From: CAZGGW01 sp964525365
GTDB lineage: Bacteria; Bacillota_I; Bacilli_A; RF39; UBA660
DNA: 13,648 nucleotides
NCBI GenBank assembly: GCA_964525365.1
Contig: CAZGGW010000025.1
Coordinates: forward strand, 1-13,648
Reading direction: 5' to 3'
Shown here one piece after another: positions 1 to 6,638 of this stretch. Made by a program: the position numbers and the translations under genes. Below the pieces are notes generated by a model that had not been told where the DNA came from, did no database searches, and was given only the letters and a program-made list of their open reading frames with translations. Numbering within the stretch: position 1 is the first letter of the stretch; each line of letters starts with the position of its first letter.

Positions 1-52
1 CCCGACCCTCTGCTTGTAAGGCAGATGCTCTAACCAACTGAGCTAATCGCCC
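1..52 (-). tRNA. tRNA-Val (anticodon TAC), 3' part cut by window edge
   Basis: Read on the minus strand from base 52, the sequence begins GGGCGATTAGCTCAG, a typical tRNA acceptor 5' strand plus D-stem. The D-arm AGCTCAG...GAGC follows. The anticodon stem TCTGC/GCAGA closes the loop CTTACAA, with anticodon TAC at bases 18-16, which reads GUA valine codons. The variable region and the start of the T-stem (GGGTCGGG) run into the window edge, so about 24 bases of the T-arm and acceptor 3' strand are missing. This is probably the first gene of a tRNA transcript continuing to the left, since a strong promoter lies just upstream. Confidence 0.95.
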
Positions 53-64
53 ATTAATACTTAC

Positions 65-140
65 TGGCGTTTATTAATATACCATTTATGACAATTTATG
101 TCAAGAAAAAACCTTAATTTTTAATAAATATTTTACGCCA
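65..140. repeat. Interrupted inverted repeat around the tRNA promoter
   Basis: TGGCGT (65-70) is the reverse complement of ACGCCA (135-140), and the adjoining TTATTAA (71-77) is the reverse complement of TTAATAA (121-127). The right arm has a seven-base interruption (128-134). The two arms enclose the tRNA promoter and lie between the tRNA and the end of the slipin gene. It could be part of a fold at the slipin mRNA 3' end, but no classical terminator (tight GC hairpin plus T-run) is visible here. The A+T-rich half may be chance. Confidence 0.3.
76..104 (-). promoter_or_regulatory. Sigma-A promoter of the tRNA-Val transcript
   Basis: On the minus strand a perfect -35 box TTGACA (104-99) is followed after 17 bases by TATATT (81-76). 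The bases TGG stand just before the hexamer, giving an extended -10 element. The expected start is near base 69, about 17 bases before the mature tRNA 5' end. Such a near-consensus promoter fits a stable-RNA gene. Confidence 0.8.
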
Positions 141-153
141 AAGTATTATTTTT

Positions 154-924
154 TTATTTTTTATTTATTTTTTTAATTGTTTTTGTAATATCTTCTTTGC
201 TAAATCCATCAATTGCTCTTAATGTTTCAATTGGTACTGCGAAAATAATGGTATTTGACTGGTCAGAAGATACATCATTTAATGTAGATAGCGTTCTTAG
301 ATGTAATGCTCCGGGTGTCTTTCCCATTAATTCTGCTGCTTTTGCTAAGTTTTGTGATGCTTCAACCTCTCCTTTTGATTTAGTTATAACTGCTAATTTT
401 TCTCTTTCAGCTTCTGCTGCTTTTGCAATCACTCTTTTCATTTCTTCTGGTAGTGATACATCTTTTAGTTCAACGTTTTCAACTTTTATTCCCCATGGAT
501 CTGTTGCTTTATCAATTATTTTACAAATTTCTGCAGAAATTTTTTCTCTTTCCCCAAGTAATTCATCTAAAGTCACAGCTCCTACCGCATTTCTCATTGT
601 AGTTTGTGCAAGTTGACTAACTGCGTAGTAAAAGTCTTCTACTTCTAAAATAGCTTTTGATGCATCAAATACTTTATAATATATAACAGCATTAATCTTA
701 ACTGATACATTATCTTTAGTGATTGCTTCTTGTTCTGGAACATCAACTGCTTTTGTACGAATGTCTACTTTTTTAAAACTTTGGAATACAGGAAAAACTA
801 ATTTCCATCCCGGATCCATAATTTTTGAAAATTTTCCGCAAGTAAACTTTATACCTCTTTCATATTCATCTATTTGTTTTATAGACGATAAAATAATAAG
901 AAGAATTAAAATACCCAAAATCAT
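154..924 (-). CDS. Slipin / stomatin-like SPFH (band 7) membrane protein
   Basis: A 256-residue protein of the stomatin/slipin branch of the SPFH superfamily. These integral membrane proteins oligomerise and organise membrane microdomains or regulate partner proteins. Residues 1-14 (MILGILILLIILSS) form the N-terminal membrane hairpin or helix. The SPFH domain follows with typical stretches: ERGIKFTCGKFSKIMDPGW (22-40), VDVPEQEAITKDNVSV (60-75), and the slipin motif RNAVGAVTLDELLGEREKI (111-129). A helical region EAEREKLAVITKSKGEVEAS (171-190) comes before the C-terminus. The start is placed at the second ATG (924) because GGGAGGT at 937-931, an ideal Shine-Dalgarno six bases upstream, would lie inside the coding region of the five-codon longer form. 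No NfeD-type partner gene adjoins it. It has its own promoter but no terminator separates it from the histidine kinase gene upstream. The biological role of bacterial slipins is largely unproven. Confidence 0.9.
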   Translation of the reverse strand: MILGILILLIILSSIKQIDEYERGIKFTCGKFSKIMDPGWKLVFPVFQSFKKVDIRTKAVDVPEQEAITKDNVSVKINAVIYYKVFDASKAILEVEDFYYAVSQLAQTTMRNAVGAVTLDELLGEREKISAEICKIIDKATDPWGIKVENVELKDVSLPEEMKRVIAKAAEAEREKLAVITKSKGEVEASQNLAKAAELMGKTPGALHLRTLSTLNDVSSDQSNTIIFAVPIETLRAIDGFSKEDITKTIKKINKK

Positions 925-954
925 ATAAATACCTCCCATATAACTTCTATTTTT

Positions 955-983
955 AGTATATGAGTTTTATGCCTAAAAGTCAA
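955..983 (-). promoter_or_regulatory. Sigma-A promoter of the slipin gene
   Basis: On the minus strand TTGACT (983-978) and TATACT (960-955) are separated by exactly 17 bases. The predicted start near 948 gives a leader of about 24 bases ending in the GGGAGGT ribosome site. The -35 box lies only 13 bases beyond the stop codon of the histidine kinase gene, so the slipin can be made independently of the two-component system, although read-through is not excluded. Confidence 0.75.
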
Positions 984-996
984 TTGAAAATCAAAG

Positions 997-2391
997 TTAA
1001 TTCATAATAAAGTAAAATGTTGTTCCTTTGTTTTTTATTGAAACTACATCATACAGAAAATGATGTGCTTCTAATATTGTTTTTACTATACTAAGTCCAA
1101 TGCCAGAGCCCAAAAAAAGCCTTGAATGTGTTTTATCTGCTTTATAATATTTATTCCAAATATATTTTAATTCCTTTTTTGAAACACCTTCACCAGTATC
1201 TTTTATCTCAATTTTAATTTTACCATTATCTTCGCTTATAACTACTTTTACTTCTTTGTTTTCACCTGTATAATTAATTGCATTGTTAATTAAATTTCTT
1301 ATTACTTGGTCCATCCTATTTCTATCTGCATGAACCATAGTCTTTTCACAATTTATTAGTTTTATATTATATTTATATTTTTCATTATATATTTTGTATG
1401 TATCAACTATATTTTCTACAAATTTATTTATTTCGAATTCTTCTATATTTAATTTAGTGTCCGCTTCAAGAGAAGACAAATCTAATATATCATTTACCAA
1501 TATGTTCAATCTATCTGCTTCACTTATAATAATATTTAAATTTTCTGTTCTTTTTTTGCTATTTTTATACGAAACATCTCTTACCATTTCTGCATATGCT
1601 TTTATCATTGTAAGTGGTGTTTTCAAGTCATGTGAAACATTTGCCATTAATTCTCTTCTCAAGTTTTCTGATTTTGCCAACTCTTCCAATGTATCATTAA
1701 GCGTAATAGTTAGTTCGTTTATTTCGTCAATATCTTCTTCAATTGCATATTTGAAATTATAATCTCCTTTGGCCATCTTTTTTGCTTGATTATTTATTGT
1801 AATAATAGGTCTGGAAATTCGTTTTGAAATAAAAAACCCTATTAAAAATGACAAACCTAATACTATTATACTTACTATTAAAAATTGATCTTTTAATATT
1901 TCAATCGTATTATTAACCGGCTGTAGTGAAGTATTCACAAAAATATAAGTATTTGAGTCTACTTTAATACCATAAGTTAATATTTTATCTCTAAATTTTG
2001 AATTCACAAATTCATAACTAGCGGTATTTTCGTCACTATTGATAAAATTAATCTTTGCCTTATTTACTGTGAAATTACCATCTCCAGAACAGCCTCTCCC
2101 ATAATTGTTTGAGATGTATGCGGTTTCTATTCCTTCGTATACTTCTATACAAACTTGATAATTATTAGATATAGTATCCAGATTACTTTCCGAATAATCA
2201 TTTTTTATTTTATTAACTGCTTTTATAACTTCGCTTCTTTTTGAATATTCATAAAATTTATTTAAAGAAATAATTTGAAAAAGCCATAAAAAAATCAATA
2301 TCAACAGCGAAAAAATTGATAAATATAACCATACGGTGACTTTCAAACTATTTTTCTTTATTTTTAATTTCAAATTTATACCCCATACCAT
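997..2391 (-). CDS. Two-component sensor histidine kinase (HAMP, HisKA, HATPase_c)
   Basis: A 464-residue membrane histidine kinase that would phosphorylate the response regulator encoded just upstream. Order of parts: first membrane helix about 21-43; extracytoplasmic sensor region about 44-168 of no family I recognise, with two cysteines (C81, C101) and GRGCSGDG at 98-105; second helix about 169-189; HAMP region about 190-242; HisKA H-box MANVSHDLKTPL with phospho-accepting H254; N-box RNLINNAINYT (365-375); G1 box DTGEGVS (398-404); G2 box GSGIGLSIVK (428-437). All catalytic boxes are intact. The start is uncertain. The ATG used here overlaps the regulator gene by 44 bases and has no visible Shine-Dalgarno. 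A TTG at 2346 begins one base after the regulator stop and would give a 449-residue protein starting MKVTVWLYLS, also with a weak ribosome site. Coupled translation with the regulator is likely either way. The stimulus cannot be inferred. Confidence 0.93.
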   Translation of the reverse strand: MVWGINLKLKIKKNSLKVTVWLYLSIFSLLILIFLWLFQIISLNKFYEYSKRSEVIKAVNKIKNDYSESNLDTISNNYQVCIEVYEGIETAYISNNYGRGCSGDGNFTVNKAKINFINSDENTASYEFVNSKFRDKILTYGIKVDSNTYIFVNTSLQPVNNTIEILKDQFLIVSIIVLGLSFLIGFFISKRISRPIITINNQAKKMAKGDYNFKYAIEEDIDEINELTITLNDTLEELAKSENLRRELMANVSHDLKTPLTMIKAYAEMVRDVSYKNSKKRTENLNIIISEADRLNILVNDILDLSSLEADTKLNIEEFEINKFVENIVDTYKIYNEKYKYNIKLINCEKTMVHADRNRMDQVIRNLINNAINYTGENKEVKVVISEDNGKIKIEIKDTGEGVSKKELKYIWNKYYKADKTHSRLFLGSGIGLSIVKTILEAHHFLYDVVSIKNKGTTFYFIMN

Positions 2392-3016
2392 GAACAGTAA
2401 CTATTAAATTTCTATATTTATCCAAGTGATTTCTAAGCATCTTTATATGAGTATCCACTGTTCTATTATCTCCATAAAAATCATATCCCCATATTTTTGA
2501 CAATAAATCTTCTCTACTAAATGCTATGTTTTTGTTTCTTATAAAAAACACTAATATTTCATACTCTTTTGGCGTTATTTTTATTTCTTTTTTATCTATA
2601 TAAACACTATGTGCTTTAAAGTCTACTTCTAAAGTCTTGTACTTAAAGTTTTCGTTTTCTTCATTTCTCTTTAACACCGCTTTTACTCTAGCAATTAATT
2701 CTTTTGGACTAAAAGGTTTTGTAACATAATCATCAATTCCCAAATCAAATCCAAGCAATTTATCATACTCTTCTTTTCTAGCGGATAACATTATAGTTGG
2801 AATTTTCTTTAATTTGTATATTTCTCTGCATGCGGAATATCCATCTAGTTTTGGCATCATTATATCCATAATAATTAAATCTATATTTTCGTTCTCACAT
2901 TTTTCAACCGCTTCTAATCCATTCGCAGCCTCTATCACATTAAACTTATTCATTTCCAAATATTCTTTTATAAGATCTCTAATTAATTTTTCATCATCTA
3001 CCACTAATACTTTCAT
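2348..3016 (-). CDS. OmpR/PhoB-family response regulator
   Basis: A 222-residue DNA-binding response regulator, the partner of the histidine kinase that follows in the same operon. The receiver domain (about 1-115) has the acidic pair D7-D8, phospho-acceptor D51 in IIMDIMMPKLDG, S78 in the switch position and K100 in DDYVTKPFSPKEL. The C-terminal winged helix-turn-helix (about 128-218) shows ITPKEYEIL, the recognition-helix region DNRTVDTHIKMLRNHL and the wing TVHGMGYKF, typical of the OmpR/PhoB class. The start at 3016 is supported by GGAGAG a few bases upstream. The length is normal for the family. The target regulon is unknown. A direct repeat 37 bases upstream of the start codon suggests autoregulation. 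Confidence 0.96.
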   Translation of the reverse strand: MKVLVVDDEKLIRDLIKEYLEMNKFNVIEAANGLEAVEKCENENIDLIIMDIMMPKLDGYSACREIYKLKKIPTIMLSARKEEYDKLLGFDLGIDDYVTKPFSPKELIARVKAVLKRNEENENFKYKTLEVDFKAHSVYIDKKEIKITPKEYEILVFFIRNKNIAFSREDLLSKIWGYDFYGDNRTVDTHIKMLRNHLDKYRNLIVTVHGMGYKFEIKNKEK

Positions 3017-3036
3017 AAACTCTCCTCATACTTGGT

Positions 3037-3100
3037 ATTATAATCGTCATACGTGAAATATATGTGAAAATATTATACTAAATTTTTGATACTACGTCTA
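3037..3100 (-). promoter_or_regulatory. Candidate promoters of the response regulator/histidine kinase operon
   Basis: Two minus-strand -10 boxes precede the regulator gene. The distal one, TATAAT at 3077-3072, has TAGACG (3100-3095, four of six matches to TTGACA) at 17-base spacing. Its -35 lies inside the 3' end of the permease gene. The proximal one, TATAAT at 3042-3037, has no recognisable -35, but the GTGAAA direct repeat occupies that position, as in activator-dependent promoters. No terminator is seen after the permease stop, so read-through from the upstream operon is also possible. Confidence 0.5.
3053..3069. promoter_or_regulatory. 11-base-period direct repeat, candidate response-regulator box
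   Basis: On the plus strand GTGAAA at 3053-3058 recurs at 3064-3069, as GTGAAA-N5-GTGAAA. On the minus strand the two units read TTTCACATATA and TTTCACGTATG, nine of eleven positions identical. OmpR/PhoB-family regulators typically bind two head-to-tail half-sites spaced about one helical turn. The site lies upstream of a TATAAT at 3042-3037 with a 10-base gap, where a -35 box would be expected, and just downstream of another TATAAT at 3077-3072. Binding could therefore activate the proximal promoter, repress the distal one, or both. This is inference from position and spacing. Confidence 0.5.
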
Positions 3101-3917
3101 TTATAAATCCGCTCATACAACTAATAATGAGTAATAATCCCAATATTTTAAAATTTTCTTTTAAATTTTTATTTATTTTAAATAACACCACTACAGCTGC
3201 TCCTGCGCTGGAGCAAAGTCCTGCTATTAAAGTTCCAAAAGATATTATATTAGTAACATAAAGTTCTGTTATTATAACGCTCGCAGCGCACGATGGAATA
3301 AGTCCGATAAAAGCACCGATAATCGGAGAAATGTATGGTATTGTTATAAAAATATTTTTAATACTTTCTCTATCTATAAATTCAAATATTAAATTAAATA
3401 TAAATGTTAAAATTAATATGAAAAAGTATACTTTTAATGCATGCTTAAATGCTGATAAAACAATTGATTTTTCACAATCACAATGTTCTTCCTCACAAAA
3501 ATGCTTTATATCACTTTTTTCTTTTTTTCTAAAAATAAAATCTATTATAAATCCGAAAGTCATCCCAATAATTATTTTTATTATAATTATTTTTAATATT
3601 AACGTGCCTTCCATTTTATTAGCTATTAAAATAGGTAACATTTCATCTGATGTAGAAAGATAAATTGACATAAGTGTTCCCAAAGTAATAATTCTCGTAA
3701 CATATAAATTTGAACCCAGTAATGCAAATCCGCATTGAGGAAAAGATCCAAAAACACTTCCTAAAATAGGCCCACATTTACCAGAAGAAGAAATTATATT
3801 TTCTGTTTTACCTTTAAACTTATGTTCTAAATACTCCATAATTAAGTAAGCCACTAACAAGAACGGAAATAATTTTAAAGAATCAACAAATGTATCTTTT
3901 ATTACTTCTATCATCAT
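3078..3917 (-). CDS. Polytopic heavy-metal exporter-like permease (ArsP_2 / putative manganese transporter family)
   Basis: A 279-residue multi-pass membrane protein resembling the family named in databases both as a putative 10-TM heavy-metal exporter (ArsP_2) and as a putative manganese transporter. The substrate is not proven for the family. About eight hydrophobic segments can be seen. Two halves carry a repeated motif: GPILGSVFGSFPQC with LYVTRIITLGTL (49-82), and SPIIGAFIGLIPSC with LYVTNIISFGTL (197-230). Each has a conserved P-x-C in the membrane. The loop between the halves carries a potential metal-binding cluster HFCEEEHCDCEK (139-150). The gene overlaps the pseudouridine synthase stop by four bases (ATGA), with GGAG five bases before the first ATG, so translation is probably coupled. 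A second ATG immediately follows. No metal riboswitch precedes it. The family assignment is fairly sure; the metal is open. Confidence 0.8.
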   Translation of the reverse strand: MMIEVIKDTFVDSLKLFPFLLVAYLIMEYLEHKFKGKTENIISSSGKCGPILGSVFGSFPQCGFALLGSNLYVTRIITLGTLMSIYLSTSDEMLPILIANKMEGTLILKIIIIKIIIGMTFGFIIDFIFRKKEKSDIKHFCEEEHCDCEKSIVLSAFKHALKVYFFILILTFIFNLIFEFIDRESIKNIFITIPYISPIIGAFIGLIPSCAASVIITELYVTNIISFGTLIAGLCSSAGAAVVVLFKINKNLKENFKILGLLLIISCMSGFIIDVVSKI

Positions 3918-4570
3918 TCATTCTCCTTAAATATATTCCACGGATATTTATTAGGAAGTTTTAAATTAAATTTCATTATTTCCTTTGTTGTAGGATGAAC
4001 AAAAGATAACCCTGAAGCGAATAATGCAATATCACCTTTTTTTGTATTAAAATTATATTTCTGATCAAAAACAAGTGGATATCCTCTGCTTGCGAACTGA
4101 ACACGTATTTGATGAGATCTTCCAGTTTCTAATTTAATTTTTACTAGCGACATATTATTAATGGATTGAATGGTTTCAAATCTTAATACCGATTCTTTCC
4201 CTTTTTCGTTAACTTCACTAATATTTGTTTTTTTGTTTTTTAACAATTTATCTTTAAAAATTCCTTGATTTGGAGTAATTCCTTCCGCAACAGCAAAATA
4301 AGTTTTTTCAAATTCTTTTTTTCTAATAGACTCACTCAATCTAGATGCTGACTTGCTCGTTTTAGCAAAGACAACCAATCCGCCCACTGGTTTATCCAAC
4401 CGATGAACAAGTCCTAAATAAACTTGGCCGGGTTTATTATATTTTTCTTTTAAATACTCCTTCATAACGTTAAGAAGATCTTTTTCTTTAAATGAATCTT
4501 CACATATTGAAATTCCAGGTTCTTTATTAACTATCAGCAAATGGTTATCCTCATATATTATATTATTCAT
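3914..4570 (-). CDS. RluA-family RNA pseudouridine synthase
   Basis: A 218-residue enzyme that would isomerise a uridine to pseudouridine in rRNA or tRNA. It begins MNNIIYEDNHLLIVNKEPG, the usual opening of RluA-type catalytic domains. Motif II is HRLDKPVGGLVVFAK (56-70), whose D59 is the catalytic aspartate. The nucleotide-site segment KTYFAVAEG and the motif TGRSHQIRVQFASRGYPL follow. No N-terminal S4 domain is present, so it is a stand-alone catalytic domain. The ATG at 4570 is preferred: it overlaps the upstream methyltransferase stop by eight bases and matches the family N-terminus. A TTG at 4588 would add six residues. The gene is in an operon with the methyltransferase before it and the permease after it. 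The exact target uridine cannot be predicted. Confidence 0.9.
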   Translation of the reverse strand: MNNIIYEDNHLLIVNKEPGISICEDSFKEKDLLNVMKEYLKEKYNKPGQVYLGLVHRLDKPVGGLVVFAKTSKSASRLSESIRKKEFEKTYFAVAEGITPNQGIFKDKLLKNKKTNISEVNEKGKESVLRFETIQSINNMSLVKIKLETGRSHQIRVQFASRGYPLVFDQKYNFNTKKGDIALFASGLSFVHPTTKEIMKFNLKLPNKYPWNIFKENE

Positions 4571-5435
4571 TACTTTCCCATCTTCCAAATACTCCGCATG
4601 GTAATATTAAATTATCTCTTTTTATTGGAAGACCAATTTCATCACATGTAATAGTACCGTTTTTATATTTTTTTCCTAGGGTGGTTTTTATAATATTTTC
4701 AAGTGCAGTTACATTTATACCTTTAGTATAAGAATTAATCAAAAAGAATAAGGGGTTATCTGATAAAACTTCCATGCATGCATTTATTAACGTATAAAGA
4801 TTATCCTCAAACTTCCACAATTCTTTATTTGGACCTCTTCCATATGTGGGAGGATCCATGATAATAGCGTCATATTTGTTTCCACGTCTTGATTCTCTTT
4901 GAACAAATTTAAGACAATCATCGACAATAAATCGAATTTTAGAATCACTAAGTTTACATAAATTCATGTTTTCTTTTGCCCATGACACCATACCCTGCGA
5001 AGCATCAACATGAACAACCTCTGTAGCACCAGCATGTGAACAAAACATTGTTGCTGCACCAGTGTAGGCAAAAAGATTTAACACCTTTATTTCTCTAGTA
5101 CATCTTTTTATTTTATTATACATAAAATCCCAATTAACCGCTTGTTCTGGAAACAATCCCGTATGTTTAAAACCAGTTGGACTAACTTTAAAAATTAAAT
5201 CATTATATTTGATAGTCCAAATTTCTTTAAACTTAGTTATATTTTCCCAATATCCACCGCCAGTTTCACTTCTATGATATATTGCATCCGCCTTATCCCA
5301 TAAAGTGTAATCATCTATAGACCAAATAGCGCCCGGTTCTGGTCTTCTTAATACAACGTTATCCCAACTTTCTAATTTTTCCCTATCACCAGCATCCAAA
5401 CACTCATAACTTTTCCAATTATTTGCGACCAACAT
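4563..5435 (-). CDS. Class I SAM-dependent methyltransferase, RlmI/RlmK-like (probable rRNA methyltransferase)
   Basis: A 290-residue Rossmann-fold methyltransferase similar to the catalytic part of the RlmI and RlmK (COG1092-like) rRNA methyltransferases. An N-terminal beta-rich region (1-85) is followed by GFKHTGLFPEQAVNW (88-102). Motif I is VLNLFAYTGAATM (118-130). The acidic SAM ribose-binding residue is D144 in VVHVDAS, and motif IV is MDPPTYGRG (193-201). No N-terminal PUA domain is present, unlike RlmI, so the precise base modified is unclear. Proteins of this size and type are common in Firmicutes and annotated only as class I methyltransferases. The start at 5435 has AGGTGA six bases upstream. 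It is the first gene of a three-gene operon with a pseudouridine synthase, which supports an RNA-modification role. Confidence 0.85.
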   Translation of the reverse strand: MLVANNWKSYECLDAGDREKLESWDNVVLRRPEPGAIWSIDDYTLWDKADAIYHRSETGGGYWENITKFKEIWTIKYNDLIFKVSPTGFKHTGLFPEQAVNWDFMYNKIKRCTREIKVLNLFAYTGAATMFCSHAGATEVVHVDASQGMVSWAKENMNLCKLSDSKIRFIVDDCLKFVQRESRRGNKYDAIIMDPPTYGRGPNKELWKFEDNLYTLINACMEVLSDNPLFFLINSYTKGINVTALENIIKTTLGKKYKNGTITCDEIGLPIKRDNLILPCGVFGRWESNE

Positions 5436-5453
5436 ATGCTCACCTCATTAATT

Positions 5454-5482
5454 ATTTTACTAAATTTACAAAATAAAGTCTA
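5454..5482 (-). promoter_or_regulatory. Candidate promoter of the methyltransferase-pseudouridine synthase-permease operon
   Basis: On the minus strand TAGACT (5482-5477, four of six matches) and TAAAAT (5459-5454, five of six) are 17 bases apart in the divergent intergenic region. A start near 5447 would leave a leader of about 12 bases containing the AGGTGA ribosome site. The match is modest in a very A+T-rich background. Confidence 0.4.
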
Positions 5483-5507
5483 TAAGTTAGAATGCATCTA
5501 GTATTAT

Positions 5508-5528
5508 TTTTTAATATAATATTAAAAA
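5508..5528. repeat. A/T-only inverted repeat in the divergent intergenic region
   Basis: TTTTTAATAT (5508-5517) and ATATTAAAAA (5519-5528) are perfect reverse complements around a single central base. The repeat lies between the divergent methyltransferase and RlmD genes, just upstream of a TATAAT at 5538-5543. It could be an operator, but such repeats arise easily in A+T-rich DNA. Confidence 0.3.
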
Positions 5529-5558
5529 TATAAGTGTTATAATAAAAATGGAGTTATT

Positions 5559-6638
5559 ATGAAAGTAGAAATATATAAATTAAATCATCAAGGAAAAGGA
5601 ATAACATACATTGATAATAAAATCGTGTTTGTTAATAATGTACTTCCCGGAGAAATAGTTAATATAAAAATATTGAAAAATAATAAAAACTATATGACTG
5701 CGGAAGTAATGAATTACATCAAAACATCTCCAGAACGAATTGATAACAAATGTATCTATTTTGGAAAATGTGGTGGGTGTTGTTTTGATAATGTGCATTA
5801 CAATTATGAACTTGAATTTAAAGAAAATAAAATTAAAGAAATTATTAAAAAATATACATCAATAAACGTTAAAAAAATAAATAATATTGTTAAAAGTGAA
5901 AAAGAGTATAACTATAGAAATAAGGCTACTTTTAAAATTAAAAACAAAAAGTTGGGATATTTTAAAGAGTTATCAAATGATTTTATAGAAATTAAAAATT
6001 GTCTATTATGCGATGAAAAAATAAATAAGAAATTATCTGAGAAAAAATTAAACAAAGTCAGTGAGAAAATCATTAAAAGTTTTGACAGATACATTAAGTT
6101 TGATAAATGTAAGTTTAAAGTAAGTCAAAATTCTTTTTTTCAAATTAATACTAATCAAGCCATAAATATTTATAGCAAAATAAATGATTATATTAAAACC
6201 TTGAAAGACCCCAAAGTACTTGATTTATTTTGTGGAGTTGGTTCCATTAGTATATTTATTAGTGAATCCTCCAAAGAAGTCTTAGGCATAGAAATAAATG
6301 AAGGTTCTATAAAAGATGCTATTAAAAACATAAAACTTAATAATATTAAAAATGTAAATTTTATATCTTATGATGTTAACAAAATTATTAATGATATTGA
6401 CTTTGTTCCAAACGTTGTAATTGTAGACCCTCCACGAAGTGGACTTGATAAAATATTAATAGAGAATTTATTAGAATCAAATGTTAAAGATATAATATAT
6501 CTTTCTTGCGACCCAATGACTTTAGCAAGAGACTTAAATTTATTAAATAAAAAATATGAAGTAATTAGTATTACTCCATACGATATGTTTCCAAAAACTT
6601 TTCATGTCGAAACATTAACATTTTTAAAATTAAAATAA
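5559..6638 (+). CDS. rlmD: 23S rRNA (uracil-C5)-methyltransferase, RlmD/RlmCD-type, compact form
   Basis: A 359-residue member of the RumA/TrmA family, which transfers methyl from SAM to C5 of uridine in 23S rRNA (U1939 and, for Firmicute RlmCD, also U747) or tRNA. An N-terminal TRAM-type RNA-binding domain (about 1-55) has KLNHQGKGITYIDNKIVFV. The 4Fe-4S ligands are C65-x5-C71-x2-C74 and a later C148 (CLLC). The methyltransferase part has SQNSFFQINTNQA (189-201), motif I DLFCGVGSISIF (222-233), IVDPPRSGLD (288-297), the nucleophile C317 in LSCDP, and E351 in FHVETLTFLK. It is about 90 residues shorter than usual. The missing part lies in the central domain between the cluster and SFFQIN. All catalytic and cluster residues remain, so it is probably active. 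ATG 5559 follows GGAG by five bases. Its stop directly abuts the stop of the opposing DUF1015 gene. Confidence 0.88.
   Translation: MKVEIYKLNHQGKGITYIDNKIVFVNNVLPGEIVNIKILKNNKNYMTAEVMNYIKTSPERIDNKCIYFGKCGGCCFDNVHYNYELEFKENKIKEIIKKYTSINVKKINNIVKSEKEYNYRNKATFKIKNKKLGYFKELSNDFIEIKNCLLCDEKINKKLSEKKLNKVSEKIIKSFDRYIKFDKCKFKVSQNSFFQINTNQAINIYSKINDYIKTLKDPKVLDLFCGVGSISIFISESSKEVLGIEINEGSIKDAIKNIKLNNIKNVNFISYDVNKIINDIDFVPNVVIVDPPRSGLDKILIENLLESNVKDIIYLSCDPMTLARDLNLLNKKYEVISITPYDMFPKTFHVETLTFLKLK

Noticed and set aside
89..103. Hairpin TGACA-ATTTA-TGTCA as a terminator
   Set aside because: The stem is five bp and is explained by the -35 box of the tRNA promoter; there is no T-run in the right place for the slipin mRNA.
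197..1762. Open reading frames on the plus strand opposite the slipin (197-616) and the histidine kinase (1394-1762)
   Set aside because: They are antisense shadows of well-conserved genes, have no Shine-Dalgarno and show low-complexity S/F/I-rich translations.
3331..3663. Plus-strand open frame of 110 codons opposite the permease
   Set aside because: The translation is a lysine/isoleucine-rich reflection of membrane codons; the permease on the other strand has family motifs and a ribosome site.
3900..3930. Metal riboswitch (yybP-ykoY type) before the permease
   Set aside because: The permease start overlaps the upstream gene, leaving no room for a leader RNA.
5535..5543. Extended -10 promoter TGTTATAAT for the RlmD-type gene
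   Set aside because: It lies only 15 bases before the ATG, so the start point would fall on the ribosome site, and no -35 box is seen; kept as possible but not annotated.
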